64,000 nucleotides of DNA from Metaclostridioides mangenotii (GCF_018917235.1 NZ_JAHLOF010000006.1:1-64000); one strand, 5' to 3'. Counted from the first letter of the stretch, positions 1-9,735 are shown. A program made the numbers and translations. The notes: generated from the sequence alone by a model not told the origin.

Positions 1-227
1 AGATTACTTTTGTATGCAAACACAAAACCATCTACATAACTTCCTTTGTAACCTTCTTTTGTTACATCTATTAAATATCTTTTAAGATCTACTAAGCTAT
101 AATTTTGTTTATATCTTTTTGCAAAGGCTTCTAGTCCTTCTATATAGCCAGTTTTGTAGTCTTCATCAAAGAAATTTGTATCTAATTTAGTTAGTAATAT
201 ATCTGTTTCTAAATCTTGTATTTTCAT
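1..227 (-). CDS. Phage-type hypothetical protein, partial (runs off the left edge)
   Basis: Reverse-strand open frame from ATG at 227 (MKIQDLETDILLTKLDTNFFDEDYKTGYIEGLEAFAKRYKQ...) reading off the window; overlaps the stop of the next gene. Confidence 0.6.
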   Translation of the reverse strand, partial: MKIQDLETDILLTKLDTNFFDEDYKTGYIEGLEAFAKRYKQNYSLVDLKRYLIDVTKEGYKGSYVDGFVFAYKSN

Positions 228-229
228 AA

Positions 230-550
230 TTATGCCTCCTGTGGTATAATTAACGTAATTAAATTTTGTAATTCTTGAATTGAGCCATTGCCGTGGCTCT
301 TTTCTTTTTGTTCTTCTCTTTCTGAAATAAGAAGTAGCCCTTTTCTGATTTCTTTTGCCATTTTTAATTGTGACTTTAAATCATTCACAACAGCTTGTTG
401 ATTTTCGATTCTACCTTCATCTTTTGAACAATATTTAATCGCAGTTCCTTTGATTTCAGTTAATCTTAATTCATTATCTTTTAACATTCCCTCAACTGTG
501 TTGATACTTGCATCTACAAATATTTCAAATTCTTCCATTAGCTTGTCCAT
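230..550 (-). CDS. Phage hypothetical coiled-coil protein
   Basis: ORF track; compact early phage gene cluster context. Confidence 0.6.
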   Translation of the reverse strand: MDKLMEEFEIFVDASINTVEGMLKDNELRLTEIKGTAIKYCSKDEGRIENQQAVVNDLKSQLKMAKEIRKGLLLISEREEQKEKSHGNGSIQELQNLITLIIPQEA

Positions 551-564
551 CTAATTTACCCCCC

Positions 565-705
565 TTAATATGTAAAATTTATTTCTATTTGTTTTAATCT
601 TTTAAATGTTCTTTTGAACCAGTAAAAGTCTTCATATGCCCATCTAAAATGTTTGGTCCTAGATTCGCATAGCTCTTTGAATATATCAAAGTCCTTAACA
701 TTCAT
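565..705 (-). CDS. Small phage hypothetical protein (46 aa)
   Basis: Reverse-strand ORF MNVKDFDIFKELCESRTKHFRWAYEDFYWFKRTFKRLKQIEINFTY* preceded by an aggaggtgtt RBS; below the ORF-track length cutoff. Confidence 0.6.
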   Translation of the reverse strand: MNVKDFDIFKELCESRTKHFRWAYEDFYWFKRTFKRLKQIEINFTY

Positions 706-739
706 AAAAACAACACCTCCTAGGTATTTTTATTTTCCG

Positions 740-928
740 CTAATTTTTTATGTCTACATTTAATATCTTTGCTATATCGCTCAATCTGACGGCTTTTACT
801 TCCCTCTGACCTTGTTCATATTTTGTAATTGTATGAACTGATATATTTAATTTGTTGGCTAACTCACTCCTGGAAAACCCTCTTTTACGCCTAAAGAATT
901 TGATATTACTTCCTGTAGATATTTTAAT
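740..928 (-). CDS. Small XRE-family HTH protein with apparent non-ATG start
   Basis: Reverse-strand frame ISTGSNIKFFRRKRGFSRSELANKLNISVHTITKYEQGQREVKAVRLSDIAKILNVDIKN*, a typical HTH_3 pattern; AGGAGG immediately upstream but no ATG/GTG/TTG in place (ATT or ATA start). Confidence 0.6.
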   Translation of the reverse strand: MKISTGSNIKFFRRKRGFSRSELANKLNISVHTITKYEQGQREVKAVRLSDIAKILNVDIKN

Positions 929-949
929 CGCCTCCTATGTTTGTCCAAT

Positions 950-1162
950 TTATTTGTTTTCCAATTCTGAAATCCTATTATGTTGTTGACTATTAACCTC
1001 TTCTAGATCTGCGATTCTATCGTATAGATGACTAACGTTATAAGTGGCTAATGCCCCGATTGCTAAACTTGATAATATTAAAATTCCTGCTATTATCTTT
1101 GATAATTTGTTCATTTTATTACCTCCTGCTTGTACTATTATTATTAAGAAGTGCCTAAGCAC
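950..1162 (-). CDS. Small membrane/coiled-coil phage protein
   Basis: ORF track; likely start at internal MNKLSKIIAGILILSSLAIGALA (TM segment) with a good RBS. Confidence 0.55.
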   Translation of the reverse strand: MLRHFLIIIVQAGGNKMNKLSKIIAGILILSSLAIGALATYNVSHLYDRIADLEEVNSQQHNRISELENK

Positions 1163-1181
1163 CTCATTAAATTACTTACTG

Positions 1182-1379
1182 TTATTCCGCTTTTGTTTTT
1201 TCTAACTTCTCCATTTCAATACGAGTGTAATGTTGAATTTTTATCCTTTTTACGTCATCTAGTACTCTTTGTATTTCTTCCTCGGTCATTTTACGTCCTA
1301 ACACAGTCTCTGGAGAAACTACATAGCCTTTTGTCTTTCCGCCATTAAGTAAATAGCTTGCATCGTATTTAACTTCCAT
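1182..1379 (-). CDS. Phage hypothetical protein
   Basis: ORF track, RBS gggggatgag upstream, collinear with phage genes. Confidence 0.5.
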   Translation of the reverse strand: MEVKYDASYLLNGGKTKGYVVSPETVLGRKMTEEEIQRVLDDVKRIKIQHYTRIEMEKLEKTKAE

Positions 1380-1442
1380 GTCTCATCCCCCCTTTTTACA
1401 TAAGATATGTTTTAATAAATTTGTCCTATGCGAATCAACCTC

Positions 1443-2216
1443 CTAATTAATTTGAATGTATCCGTCTTTATTAAGCATTGTAATGATTTTATCTATACCT
1501 TTATTTGTAAGATACGTCTTATAACTGCTTTCTAAAGACCCTCTATATAAATAACAACCACTTTGTCTTTTAATCATTAAACCTTGCTCTATGTACGCTT
1601 GGTACGGTGAGTTGTCTTGCCTTAACAGCCCTTTGCTCCTTAAATAGCTGTACATGTTGTTTCTTCCTAAATCTTTTATCGCTATTGACTTAGAAAAGTC
1701 ATCTATTGTTGTAAGCCCTTCACTATTTAGGAATGTTGACCATTTTTCAGCTTTTGGTTTTACTTCTAACAATTTTTGCCCTTGCTCTCTATTTACCAAT
1801 TTCAGTTGCTCTTTTTCTTTTTCCGACTCTACCAAACTTTCTAGGGCTTCAATGTAATTTGTAGGTAGCTTTGGATTAAGGTTTTCTTTAACTCTAAAAT
1901 ATGTATCCTCTAAATTGTCAAACTGCTCCCATGCTTTATCTGTGTCTAGAATTTTACAATGTCTATTTGCTCCTCTTTCTGTCCAAAGATATAGTTTTGG
2001 AGCGAATTTAAGGTTGTCATATTTCATATGATTACCTTTAAACTCTTTCAATTTCTCACCATCAAGAAAATAGTAGTGTTTACCTTCTTCAAACTTATCT
2101 TTATTGTTGTTAAAATTATTACTTATGTTCTTTGTGTCTGTTCCATATACTTCTGCAAGTAATTCTGTTGTTATTACATTTTGGTCTTTGAATTTGATTG
2201 GTTCTAAGTTATTCAT
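1443..2216 (-). CDS. Phage antirepressor (ORF6N/KilA-N-like N-terminus, ANT/KilA-C-like C-terminus)
   Basis: N-term VITTELLAEVYGTDTKNISNNFNNNKDKFEEGKHYYFL and C-term MYSYLRSKGLLRQDNSPYQAYIEQGLMI typical of phage antirepressors. Confidence 0.8.
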   Translation of the reverse strand: MNNLEPIKFKDQNVITTELLAEVYGTDTKNISNNFNNNKDKFEEGKHYYFLDGEKLKEFKGNHMKYDNLKFAPKLYLWTERGANRHCKILDTDKAWEQFDNLEDTYFRVKENLNPKLPTNYIEALESLVESEKEKEQLKLVNREQGQKLLEVKPKAEKWSTFLNSEGLTTIDDFSKSIAIKDLGRNNMYSYLRSKGLLRQDNSPYQAYIEQGLMIKRQSGCYLYRGSLESSYKTYLTNKGIDKIITMLNKDGYIQIN

Positions 2217-2236
2217 AATTATCCCCTTTCATTTAA

Positions 2237-2455
2237 TTAGTTTTCATTTTGTTTACCATTTGAATAAAAAAGATCCTCAAAAGTTATATTAGGTATTTCT
2301 TTTTTTATGTATTTGTATATTTTTAACATTTCATCTTGATTGAAAGGTTTATAACCCTTCTCTTTGTACCAGTAAGCGGTTGAACCTATATTTGCTATTT
2401 TCGCCATTTCTAATTGAGTTAAGTTAATAAATTGTCTGTATTTTTTTAAATTCAT
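2237..2455 (-). CDS. XRE/Cro-like phage regulator
   Basis: MNLKKYRQFINLTQLEMAKIANIGSTAYWYKEKGYKPFNQDEMLKIYKYI HTH pattern; divergent from the cI-like repressor. Confidence 0.7.
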   Translation of the reverse strand: MNLKKYRQFINLTQLEMAKIANIGSTAYWYKEKGYKPFNQDEMLKIYKYIKKEIPNITFEDLFYSNGKQNEN

Positions 2456-2470
2456 ATATTCACCTTCTTT

Positions 2471-2576
2471 GTTTTCATTTCGTTAACTACATTATAGTTT
2501 TCATTTCGTTAACTGTCAACACTTTTCTAAAAAAAATATTCAATTTGTTAACAACTGTTATCAATATGTTAATATT
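2471..2576. promoter_or_regulatory. Operator-like repeats in the cro/cI intergenic region
   Basis: Two direct copies of gttttcatttcgttaact (2471, 2497) plus caatttgttaacaactg (2541) and caatatgttaatatt (2562), all around a GTTAA(C) core. Confidence 0.6.
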
Positions 2577-2622
2577 ATGTTATCATTTAGCTAATTATAA
2601 AATATAAAAGGAGATTTTAACA

Positions 2623-2991
2623 ATGTCAGAAAATTTGTTTGGAAATAGATTAAAACAATTAAGATTTGAAAAAGATATGACCGGAGAAGAATTAGGAAAA
2701 GTATTTAATGTAACTAAAGTTGCTATAAGCAATTGGGAAAGTGGAAGAAGATTTCCAGATCAAGATACTCTAATACACATTTGCGATTATTTTAATGTAT
2801 CAATAGATTATTTGCTTGGAAGAACTGATAACAAAAGTCCAATTTCTGATATTGATACTAAAAAAATAGAAGAATTAACTAACAATAATGAAGATATGCA
2901 TAATCTAATACGAAAACTATACGAGTTAGATCCAAAAACACAAAACAAAATAAAAAAAATGATAGATGCTTTTATTGATGACGATATGTAA
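2623..2991 (+). CDS. cI-like XRE phage repressor
   Basis: FGNRLKQLRFEKDMTGEELGKVFNVTKVAISNWESGRRFPDQDTLIHICDYFNVSIDYLLGRTD, classic XRE domain. Confidence 0.85.
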   Translation: MSENLFGNRLKQLRFEKDMTGEELGKVFNVTKVAISNWESGRRFPDQDTLIHICDYFNVSIDYLLGRTDNKSPISDIDTKKIEELTNNNEDMHNLIRKLYELDPKTQNKIKKMIDAFIDDDM

Positions 2992-2994
2992 TTA

Positions 2995-3033
2995 GACAGA
3001 GAGAGGCTTATAATACCTCTGTCTGTTTTTTTA
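2995..3033 (+). terminator. Intrinsic terminator after repressor
   Basis: gacagagagaggcttataatacctctgtctgttttttt. Confidence 0.8.
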
Positions 3034-3670
3034 TTATATATTTGTCTCGCTTTTTTGAAACATCTTCGTAGTATACGGATTTTATAATTCCTTCAATTTC
3101 AAAGAATTCTTTTGGATCTTGTGCTATTATTCCTTGTAATTTCTTTAAATAATTAATTTTTTCTTCGCCCACTCATATACCCCCATAATAATAAATTCTA
3201 CACAAAATATCAAACGCATGTTCTATATTTTTATGATACAACAAACCTTTTATTTACACAACCACAATATAATATTTAATATAATTTAAAGAAAAGTTTT
3301 ACATATACCTCCTTAATGCCTTATTTATTGTTATATTAATACAATTCTATAACTGGAAAATATTTACTTTCGGTAAATTATGTCAATAATTGTAGTTTAT
3401 AAAAGAACAGTATATAATAAAAAAGAGCAGCTTGCGCTACTCTTTTAAAAAATATCTTAAATTCTATTTTATATTGTAATCCCTATTAAAGACCACCACA
3501 TCAATAGACTCTGCAGTAATAACATCTCTTTAGTTATAATACTCTACTCTCCTAATCAATTAATTCTAATTTCAATATACTTTGAATGAATTATAAATGT
3601 TCCTGTATTTATTTTACTATTTTCATCACTATCCAGAATATAAATTGTTCCAAATGACAAATATAATTTA

Positions 3671-5239
3671 TTAAAAATTAGGTTGGGAGTATTTTTCTAT
3701 TTTTGTTATTTCTCCATTTGGATGTACATAAAATGAGTAAAAATTGTTTTTGTTTATAACTAATGCATAATCAGCTTGCGATTCATACTCACCAACAAGT
3801 GCAATTATATAATAATCCTTCAAGTAAGGCAACATTACCTTCTTATTTAAATCTTGTGAAGAAAGAATCTTTTTTTCTTCCCATTGACTTGCCACTTTAT
3901 TTGCTTTTTTTAATGCTAAATCTTGATTTTCTACTTCATTACCATTTTTATCGTAGTATCTCCATCTTCCATCTTTTGCAACCCATCCGATCTTGTTATT
4001 GGTGTCAGTTGGTGGGTTTCCAAAATCATTCTCAATAGGTTCACCTATTTTCTCATATTCCGACTCGTATATAAATTTATCTCTATATTCATCATAAGAA
4101 TATTGCATAAGTGTTCCCCATGAGTTAATTAGTGCAATTCTATAATCTCCTTGTGCTTGGTCATGAACAATAATTTCAATTCCTTTTCCTTTAGATGTTT
4201 CTAGCCAATCAACTACTTCAAATGGTACATTATTGATTGTATTTTCTCTTAGATAAAGCCAATTAAATTCAATGTCATCATCCTCAAAAACTTCACTATA
4301 CCAGTTTCCGATAATAGCATCTAATTCTTGCGGAATTGGATCTATAATCTCTTTTATTATTTTGCTATCTATTCCACCTAGAGCTGTTATTTTAGTTGCA
4401 TCTTTTAATATAGATTTGTCGCTTCCTTTTTCTACTAACACTATTGGAGTTTTCTTTGCAAGTGTTGACCCAGTAAGTGCATCAACTAAATTATATGCTT
4501 TACTTATATAAAACTCACTTACATTACCATAAAACTCTTGAATTATTTTTTTATTAGTATCAAATCTATCAGCTCCACCGATTCTCTTTGAATTAGTATT
4601 ATTAACTAACTCATTACTCATTGATGCAGTTCCACCTATTGCATAACTTTTAAGCCCTGTAGTATTGTAAGAAACATTCTTCCCATCTGTTAGAATTATA
4701 GGAGCTTTATCTCTTACGGCTACAGAAGCAACACTCATGGCATCAGCTTCGCCTTTAAATGCATTTGTGAATATAACTTTGTTAATATCATTCGTTATTG
4801 ATTTAACTTCATCAGCAACGTTGTAACTAGTTTCAATTCTTCCTTCACCACTAATTCTCTTAACTTCAATTCCTTTTTCTTTAAGGAAAGATTCAGTGTT
4901 TGAATCAATAGAGTTTTCTCCACCAATTAAGTAGACTTTTTTTGTTTTCTCCACCCTCGTTAATGTAATATCTGGTATAGAATTCTTCTTTGTAAGTAAA
5001 ATCGGTGCACCAACTGCTCCAGCCAGTCCACTTGCGCTAAGGCCATCTGCTAATGAATTATCAGAGTTAACTAATATAGCTATCTCATATTTCTGTTGGT
5101 CAGCGATTAATGCTGCAGTCTCATATCTATCTTTGCCTTGTATTTTGTCGATTGAATCTAATGCATTAGCATTTAGATATGAACCTGATAACAAAGCTAT
5201 TGATAAGCCCACAGTTATAATTTTTTTGCAAAACTTCAT
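3671..5239 (-). CDS. Prophage-borne surface protein with three N-terminal CWB2 (cell wall binding 2) repeats
   Basis: Signal peptide MKFCKKIITVGLSIALLSGSYLNANA; CWB2 repeats (IQGKDRYETAALIAD..., ISGEGRIETSYNVAD..., IGGADRFDTNKKIIQ...); C-term has GWVAKDGRWRYYDKNGNEV. Start corrected from 5278 to 5239 (RBS agggggaaa). Confidence 0.85.
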   Translation of the reverse strand: MKFCKKIITVGLSIALLSGSYLNANALDSIDKIQGKDRYETAALIADQQKYEIAILVNSDNSLADGLSASGLAGAVGAPILLTKKNSIPDITLTRVEKTKKVYLIGGENSIDSNTESFLKEKGIEVKRISGEGRIETSYNVADEVKSITNDINKVIFTNAFKGEADAMSVASVAVRDKAPIILTDGKNVSYNTTGLKSYAIGGTASMSNELVNNTNSKRIGGADRFDTNKKIIQEFYGNVSEFYISKAYNLVDALTGSTLAKKTPIVLVEKGSDKSILKDATKITALGGIDSKIIKEIIDPIPQELDAIIGNWYSEVFEDDDIEFNWLYLRENTINNVPFEVVDWLETSKGKGIEIIVHDQAQGDYRIALINSWGTLMQYSYDEYRDKFIYESEYEKIGEPIENDFGNPPTDTNNKIGWVAKDGRWRYYDKNGNEVENQDLALKKANKVASQWEEKKILSSQDLNKKVMLPYLKDYYIIALVGEYESQADYALVINKNNFYSFYVHPNGEITKIEKYSQPNF

Positions 5240-5384
5240 AGTAATTTCCCCCTTAATCATTTTAATGTCATTATACAAGAAGGAAAAGAATTATTTTGTC
5301 AAATAATGTAATATTTCAACACAAGTTATTTTTATGATATTATATATCCATAAGTTAAAACGAGTTTTTAAGGGAGGATAAAAA

Positions 5385-6908
5385 ATGAACGTTGCAATGT
5401 ATTTACGTAAATCTCGAGCCGATTTAGAGGCTGAAAAACATGGTGAATTTGAGACTTTAGACAGGCACAAGTCTACTTTATTAAAAGTTGCTAGAGAGAA
5501 AAGTTTAAACATAGTTGAAATAAAAGAAGAATTAGTTAGTGGTGAAAGTGTAAATAATAGACCTAAAATGATTGATCTACTTGAAGAAGTTAGTGAAGGT
5601 TTATATGATGCTGTACTTGTAATGGACATTGATAGACTAGGTCGCGGTAATATGCAGGATCAAGGTCTTATCTTAGATACATTTAAACAAAGTAATACCA
5701 AGATAATTACTCCGCGTAAAATTTATGACTTGAATAATGAGTTTGATGAAGAGTATTCAGAGTTCGAAGCTTTCATGGCTCGTAAAGAGTTAAAATTAAT
5801 TACTAGAAGAATGCAGCGTGGGCGTATAAAATCTATCGAAGAAGGTAAATTTATAGCTCAAAGCGCTCCATATGGATATAAGATTGAATATAGAAATAAA
5901 GATAGATATTTAATAATAGATGATGAAAAATCCTTGGTTGTAAAGATGATATATAAACTCTATAATGAAGGAAATGGTGCACGAAAAATTGCTAGCTATT
6001 TAAATGCACTTGGACATAAAACATCTACAGGACGAAGTTTTTATGAAAAATTAGTAAGAGATATTCTAAAAAATAAAGTGTACTGTGGATATGTTACCTG
6101 GAATAGTGTTTCTAGGAAAGGTACCAAAAGTTCGAAAAATGAAGTTTCAAAAAAGATAATTGTCAAAGGTATCCATGATCCAATAATCTCTGAAGATTTA
6201 TGGAATGAATGTAATCATAGGTTAAAAAGTAGATATATTTCTCCGACTCCAAATAATAAATTAGTAAACCCACTAGCAGGAATAGTTAAATGTAAATTAT
6301 GTGGTTATACACTTGTTGGAAAAAGAAATACTATTAAACAAGGCGATGGTTCTAATACATATATTAGATATATGGTATGCACTAATTGTTCGAATAGAGC
6401 TACTAAACTAGATGTTATGGAAAAGTCTATATTAGAAATTCTTGAAAGATGGCTAATTGAATATAGGATTGATTTAAAGAATAATGATATTGCTGATACC
6501 CAAAATACTACTGTTAATGATTATAAAAAAATGTTATCTAAATTCGAGAAAGATTTAAAAGACTTGGATATACAAAAAGATAATTTACATGATTTACTTG
6601 AAAAAGGAATATATGATACCGATACATATTTAGTTAGATCTAAGAAAATAGGCATCCGCTCTGAAGAAATAAATAAATCTATTGATGAATTAAAAAAGAA
6701 AATTAACAATGAATTTAAAAAAGAAAACTCTAAAATTAATCTTTTACCAAAGCTTGAATATTTATTACAGAATTACCAGGAGTCAAATATAGAAGAAAAA
6801 AATAATTTATTAAAATCAGTCTTGGATAAAGTTGAATATACTAAAACACACAATAGACGTGATGAAGATGACTTTGATATTGTTCTATTCCCTAAATTAC
6901 CTTACTAG
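5385..6908 (+). CDS. Large serine recombinase (phage/ICE integrase)
   Basis: MNVAMYLRKSRADLEAE resolvase N-term, DRLGRGNMQDQGLIL, recombinase domain, zinc ribbon CKLC...CTNC, coiled coil. Confidence 0.93.
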   Translation: MNVAMYLRKSRADLEAEKHGEFETLDRHKSTLLKVAREKSLNIVEIKEELVSGESVNNRPKMIDLLEEVSEGLYDAVLVMDIDRLGRGNMQDQGLILDTFKQSNTKIITPRKIYDLNNEFDEEYSEFEAFMARKELKLITRRMQRGRIKSIEEGKFIAQSAPYGYKIEYRNKDRYLIIDDEKSLVVKMIYKLYNEGNGARKIASYLNALGHKTSTGRSFYEKLVRDILKNKVYCGYVTWNSVSRKGTKSSKNEVSKKIIVKGIHDPIISEDLWNECNHRLKSRYISPTPNNKLVNPLAGIVKCKLCGYTLVGKRNTIKQGDGSNTYIRYMVCTNCSNRATKLDVMEKSILEILERWLIEYRIDLKNNDIADTQNTTVNDYKKMLSKFEKDLKDLDIQKDNLHDLLEKGIYDTDTYLVRSKKIGIRSEEINKSIDELKKKINNEFKKENSKINLLPKLEYLLQNYQESNIEEKNNLLKSVLDKVEYTKTHNRRDEDDFDIVLFPKLPY

Positions 6909-6937
6909 GATATATTTATTAATATTGCTCTCCTTAG

Positions 6938-7450
6938 TGTTATAAACAAACTGATAACCAATTCGGTGTTATGGCTGGAGCATTTGCTGGTGGTGAAGCT
7001 GATTTTACTACAGCATTTGAGCCAACTGCTACAACTATGGAAAAGGAAGGTAGCGGTCATATTGTATCTTCAATAGGAAAAGACTCTGGAGAAATTCCAT
7101 TCACTGCATATTCTGCAACAAAATCTTATTTGGAAAACAACCCTGATCTAATTCAAAGATTTACAAATGCAGTATACAAAGGACAATTATGGGTTCAAAA
7201 AGCATCTGATAGAGAGATTGCTGAAGCTATGAAACCTTTCTTTGAAGATATCTCTATAGAAGATTTAACTACTGTTGTTAACAGGTATAAATCTATTGAT
7301 GCTTGGTCACAAGACCCTATTCTTAAAAAAGAAAGCTTAGATAGACTTGTAGCTGTTATGAAAGAAGCGAAAGAACTTGATAAAGATGTATCTTATGACG
7401 ATATTGTAAATACTGATTTCGCTAATAATGCTATAAAAAATATTAAGTAA
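6938..7450 (+). pseudogene. 3' fragment of an ABC transporter substrate-binding protein (NMT1/SsuA-like), split at the attachment site
   Basis: Open frame ...NQFGVMAGAFAGGEADFTTAFEPTATTMEKEGSGHIVSSIGKDSGEIPFTAYSATKSYLENNPDLIQRF matches only the C-terminal half of the family; no 5' half or RBS in window. Confidence 0.85.
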
Positions 7451-7458
7451 TAATTTAT

Positions 7459-7503
7459 TAGCCTCAAATCTATTCATACTTAGATTTGAGGCTAATCTTT
7501 TTT
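7459..7503 (+). terminator. Intrinsic terminator
   Basis: agcctcaaatctattcatacttagatttgaggctaatctttttt. Confidence 0.75.
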
Positions 7504-7540
7504 ACATATTGATTTTTTATTCTAAAATATTCTTCTAATG

Positions 7541-8722
7541 CTATTTTGCCATTGCATATATATTTTCCATATCTTTCTCATCTAGAATCTTAAAGCCACC
7601 TATAGTCCTCTTGCCCTTAAAGCTGCAATTATGAGCGAGCTCTTTAACTTGCTCATTTGTTAAATCAATTCCTAATTCTTTAATAGAAGTAGGCATCTCA
7701 ACTCTTCTGAAGAAATCTTCCATAGCTTCAATCCCTTCTATAGCTACACTCTTATTATCTTTTCCTTCAGAGGAAACTCTCATTACATTTTTAGCGAGCT
7801 TTGCAAATCTAGATGGATCTTTCTCTAACACATATCGAGCCCAACTACCCCAAATTGCTGATAAACCAGCTCCATGTGCAACATCGAACATACCACTTAA
7901 CTCATGTTCTAATTGATGACATGACCAATCTCCGCCAGCACTTCTAGCTCCTGTTAGGTCATTGTGAGATAGACTTCCTGCCCACATAATTTCTGCTCTT
8001 GCATTATAATTATTAGGTTCTTTCATAAGTATTTCAGCATATTTTATCACTGTTCTAAGTAATCCTTCGCTTATTTCGTCTACTAATTCCATTCTCTCAT
8101 TTTTTGAAAAATAACGCTCTAATGTATGCATTAAGATATCAACGCATCCTGAACTTGTCTGATACGTTGGAAGTGTAAATGTCAATTCAGGATTTAATAG
8201 TGCAAATGTACATCTTGAATAGTCTGAATTGCTGCCTCTTTTCTCTCCGCTATCATCTTTAGTTATGACTGATGAATTGCTCATCTCACTACCTGTAGCT
8301 GATAATGTAAGAATAGTGCCTATTGGAAGGCATGACTCAGGTACCCTTTTTCCACTGAAAAAATCCCAAACATCTCCATCATTTGTTACTCCAAAACCTA
8401 TAGCTTTTGCAGAATCTAAAACGCTACCTCCACCAACAGCTAATATAAAATCAACTTTTTCTTTTTTACAAAGTTCTATTCCTTCATATACCTTTGATAA
8501 TCTTGGATTTGGTACAACCCCACCAAGATTTATGTAATCCACGCCGGCATCATCCAGTGATTTATACACTATATCTAATAAACCTGATTTTTTTGCACTA
8601 GAACCACCAAAGTGAACTAAAACTTTTTTATAATTTCCTTTCTTAATAAGATCCCCTGCTTTATTTTCAACATCTCTCCCAAAAAAAACCTCTGTTGGCG
8701 TAAAGTATTCAAAATTTACCAT
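7541..8722 (-). CDS. Iron-containing alcohol (butanol-type) dehydrogenase
   Basis: FGRDVENKAGDLIKKGNYKKVLVHFGGSS..., GGGSVLDSAKAIGFG, SCHQLEHELSGMFDVAHGAGLSAIWGSW; likely start at 8722 (MVNFEYF). Confidence 0.92.
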   Translation of the reverse strand: MVNFEYFTPTEVFFGRDVENKAGDLIKKGNYKKVLVHFGGSSAKKSGLLDIVYKSLDDAGVDYINLGGVVPNPRLSKVYEGIELCKKEKVDFILAVGGGSVLDSAKAIGFGVTNDGDVWDFFSGKRVPESCLPIGTILTLSATGSEMSNSSVITKDDSGEKRGSNSDYSRCTFALLNPELTFTLPTYQTSSGCVDILMHTLERYFSKNERMELVDEISEGLLRTVIKYAEILMKEPNNYNARAEIMWAGSLSHNDLTGARSAGGDWSCHQLEHELSGMFDVAHGAGLSAIWGSWARYVLEKDPSRFAKLAKNVMRVSSEGKDNKSVAIEGIEAMEDFFRRVEMPTSIKELGIDLTNEQVKELAHNCSFKGKRTIGGFKILDEKDMENIYAMAK

Positions 8723-8910
8723 ATTTATACCTCCTAATTTGTAATTTAATAACATTATTTTAGTTTATAGCATAATTTTTTAAATCTATAATTTTAGAAT
8801 ACTATTTTATTTTTAATTTAGCAATGATTAAAAAATATTAGTTTATTTTTAATAGGAGATTGTAATCTGGATTTGGTTGAAGAAATTTACGATATTAGTG
8901 TGATTCAATT

Positions 8911-9735
8911 CTAAAATATAAAGAAATATGCTAACACTACAATTCCTAGTACTATTCTATAATATCCAAAAGACTTAAAATCATGTTTTTTAATATAATC
9001 CATAAACAATTTTATCACTACAATAGAAACTAAAAACGCTACGATTGATCCTACTAATAGAACCAACCATTCAAAACTACTAAACGCAAATCCAGATTTC
9101 AATAATTTTATAGCACTAGCTCCTAGCATTGTAGGTATTGCCATAAAGAAAGAAAACTCTGCTGCTACGACCCTAGATGTTCCAAGTAACACTGCGCCTA
9201 TAATCGTCGAACCCGATCTAGATGTTCCTGGAATAAGTGCTAGACACTGAAATATACCTATAAGAAATGCGACTTTATACGAAACGTCCTTAAAACTGTT
9301 AAACTTCGGCTTGCTATTCCTATTTTCTAGCATTATCATTATGATCCCATAAACTATTAAGGCAATGGCAACTACTGTTGAGTTATAAAAAATATCGTGA
9401 ATCTTATCTTCAAATAATACTCCTACTATTCCTATTGGTATTATAGAAATCACAACTTTTATCCATAAATCTATAGTTTCTTTCATTTGAGCTTTGCTTT
9501 TATCTTTATCAAATGGGTTTAGCTTTCTAAAAAATATCAAGACAACTGCTAGTATAGAGCCGAACTGAATAACAACTAAAAACGTATTTATAAATGTCTT
9601 AGAAAAATTTAACTTTACGAACTCGTCAACTAAAATCATATGACCTGTACTACTTACGGGTAACCACTCTGTAATTCCTTGTACTATACCTAATAGTACT
9701 GCCTTTAAAATTTCTACAAAACTAAATGCTTCCAA
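8911..9735 (-). CDS. uppP: Undecaprenyl-diphosphatase
   Basis: GIVQGITEWLPVSSTGHMIL and PGTSRSGSTIIGAVLLG signatures. Confidence 0.95.
   Translation of the reverse strand: MEAFSFVEILKAVLLGIVQGITEWLPVSSTGHMILVDEFVKLNFSKTFINTFLVVIQFGSILAVVLIFFRKLNPFDKDKSKAQMKETIDLWIKVVISIIPIGIVGVLFEDKIHDIFYNSTVVAIALIVYGIIMIMLENRNSKPKFNSFKDVSYKVAFLIGIFQCLALIPGTSRSGSTIIGAVLLGTSRVVAAEFSFFMAIPTMLGASAIKLLKSGFAFSSFEWLVLLVGSIVAFLVSIVVIKLFMDYIKKHDFKSFGYYRIVLGIVVLAYFFIF

Larger units (their letters stand above)
1..6950. mobile_element. Right end of a prophage or prophage-like element
   Basis: Regulatory switch, antirepressor, small phage genes and terminal serine integrase adjacent to a truncated host gene; left end outside window. 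Confidence 0.85.

Noticed and set aside
5291-5629. Reverse ORF overlapping the recombinase start
   Set aside because: Antisense to a clear recombinase; low-complexity Ser/Leu composition.
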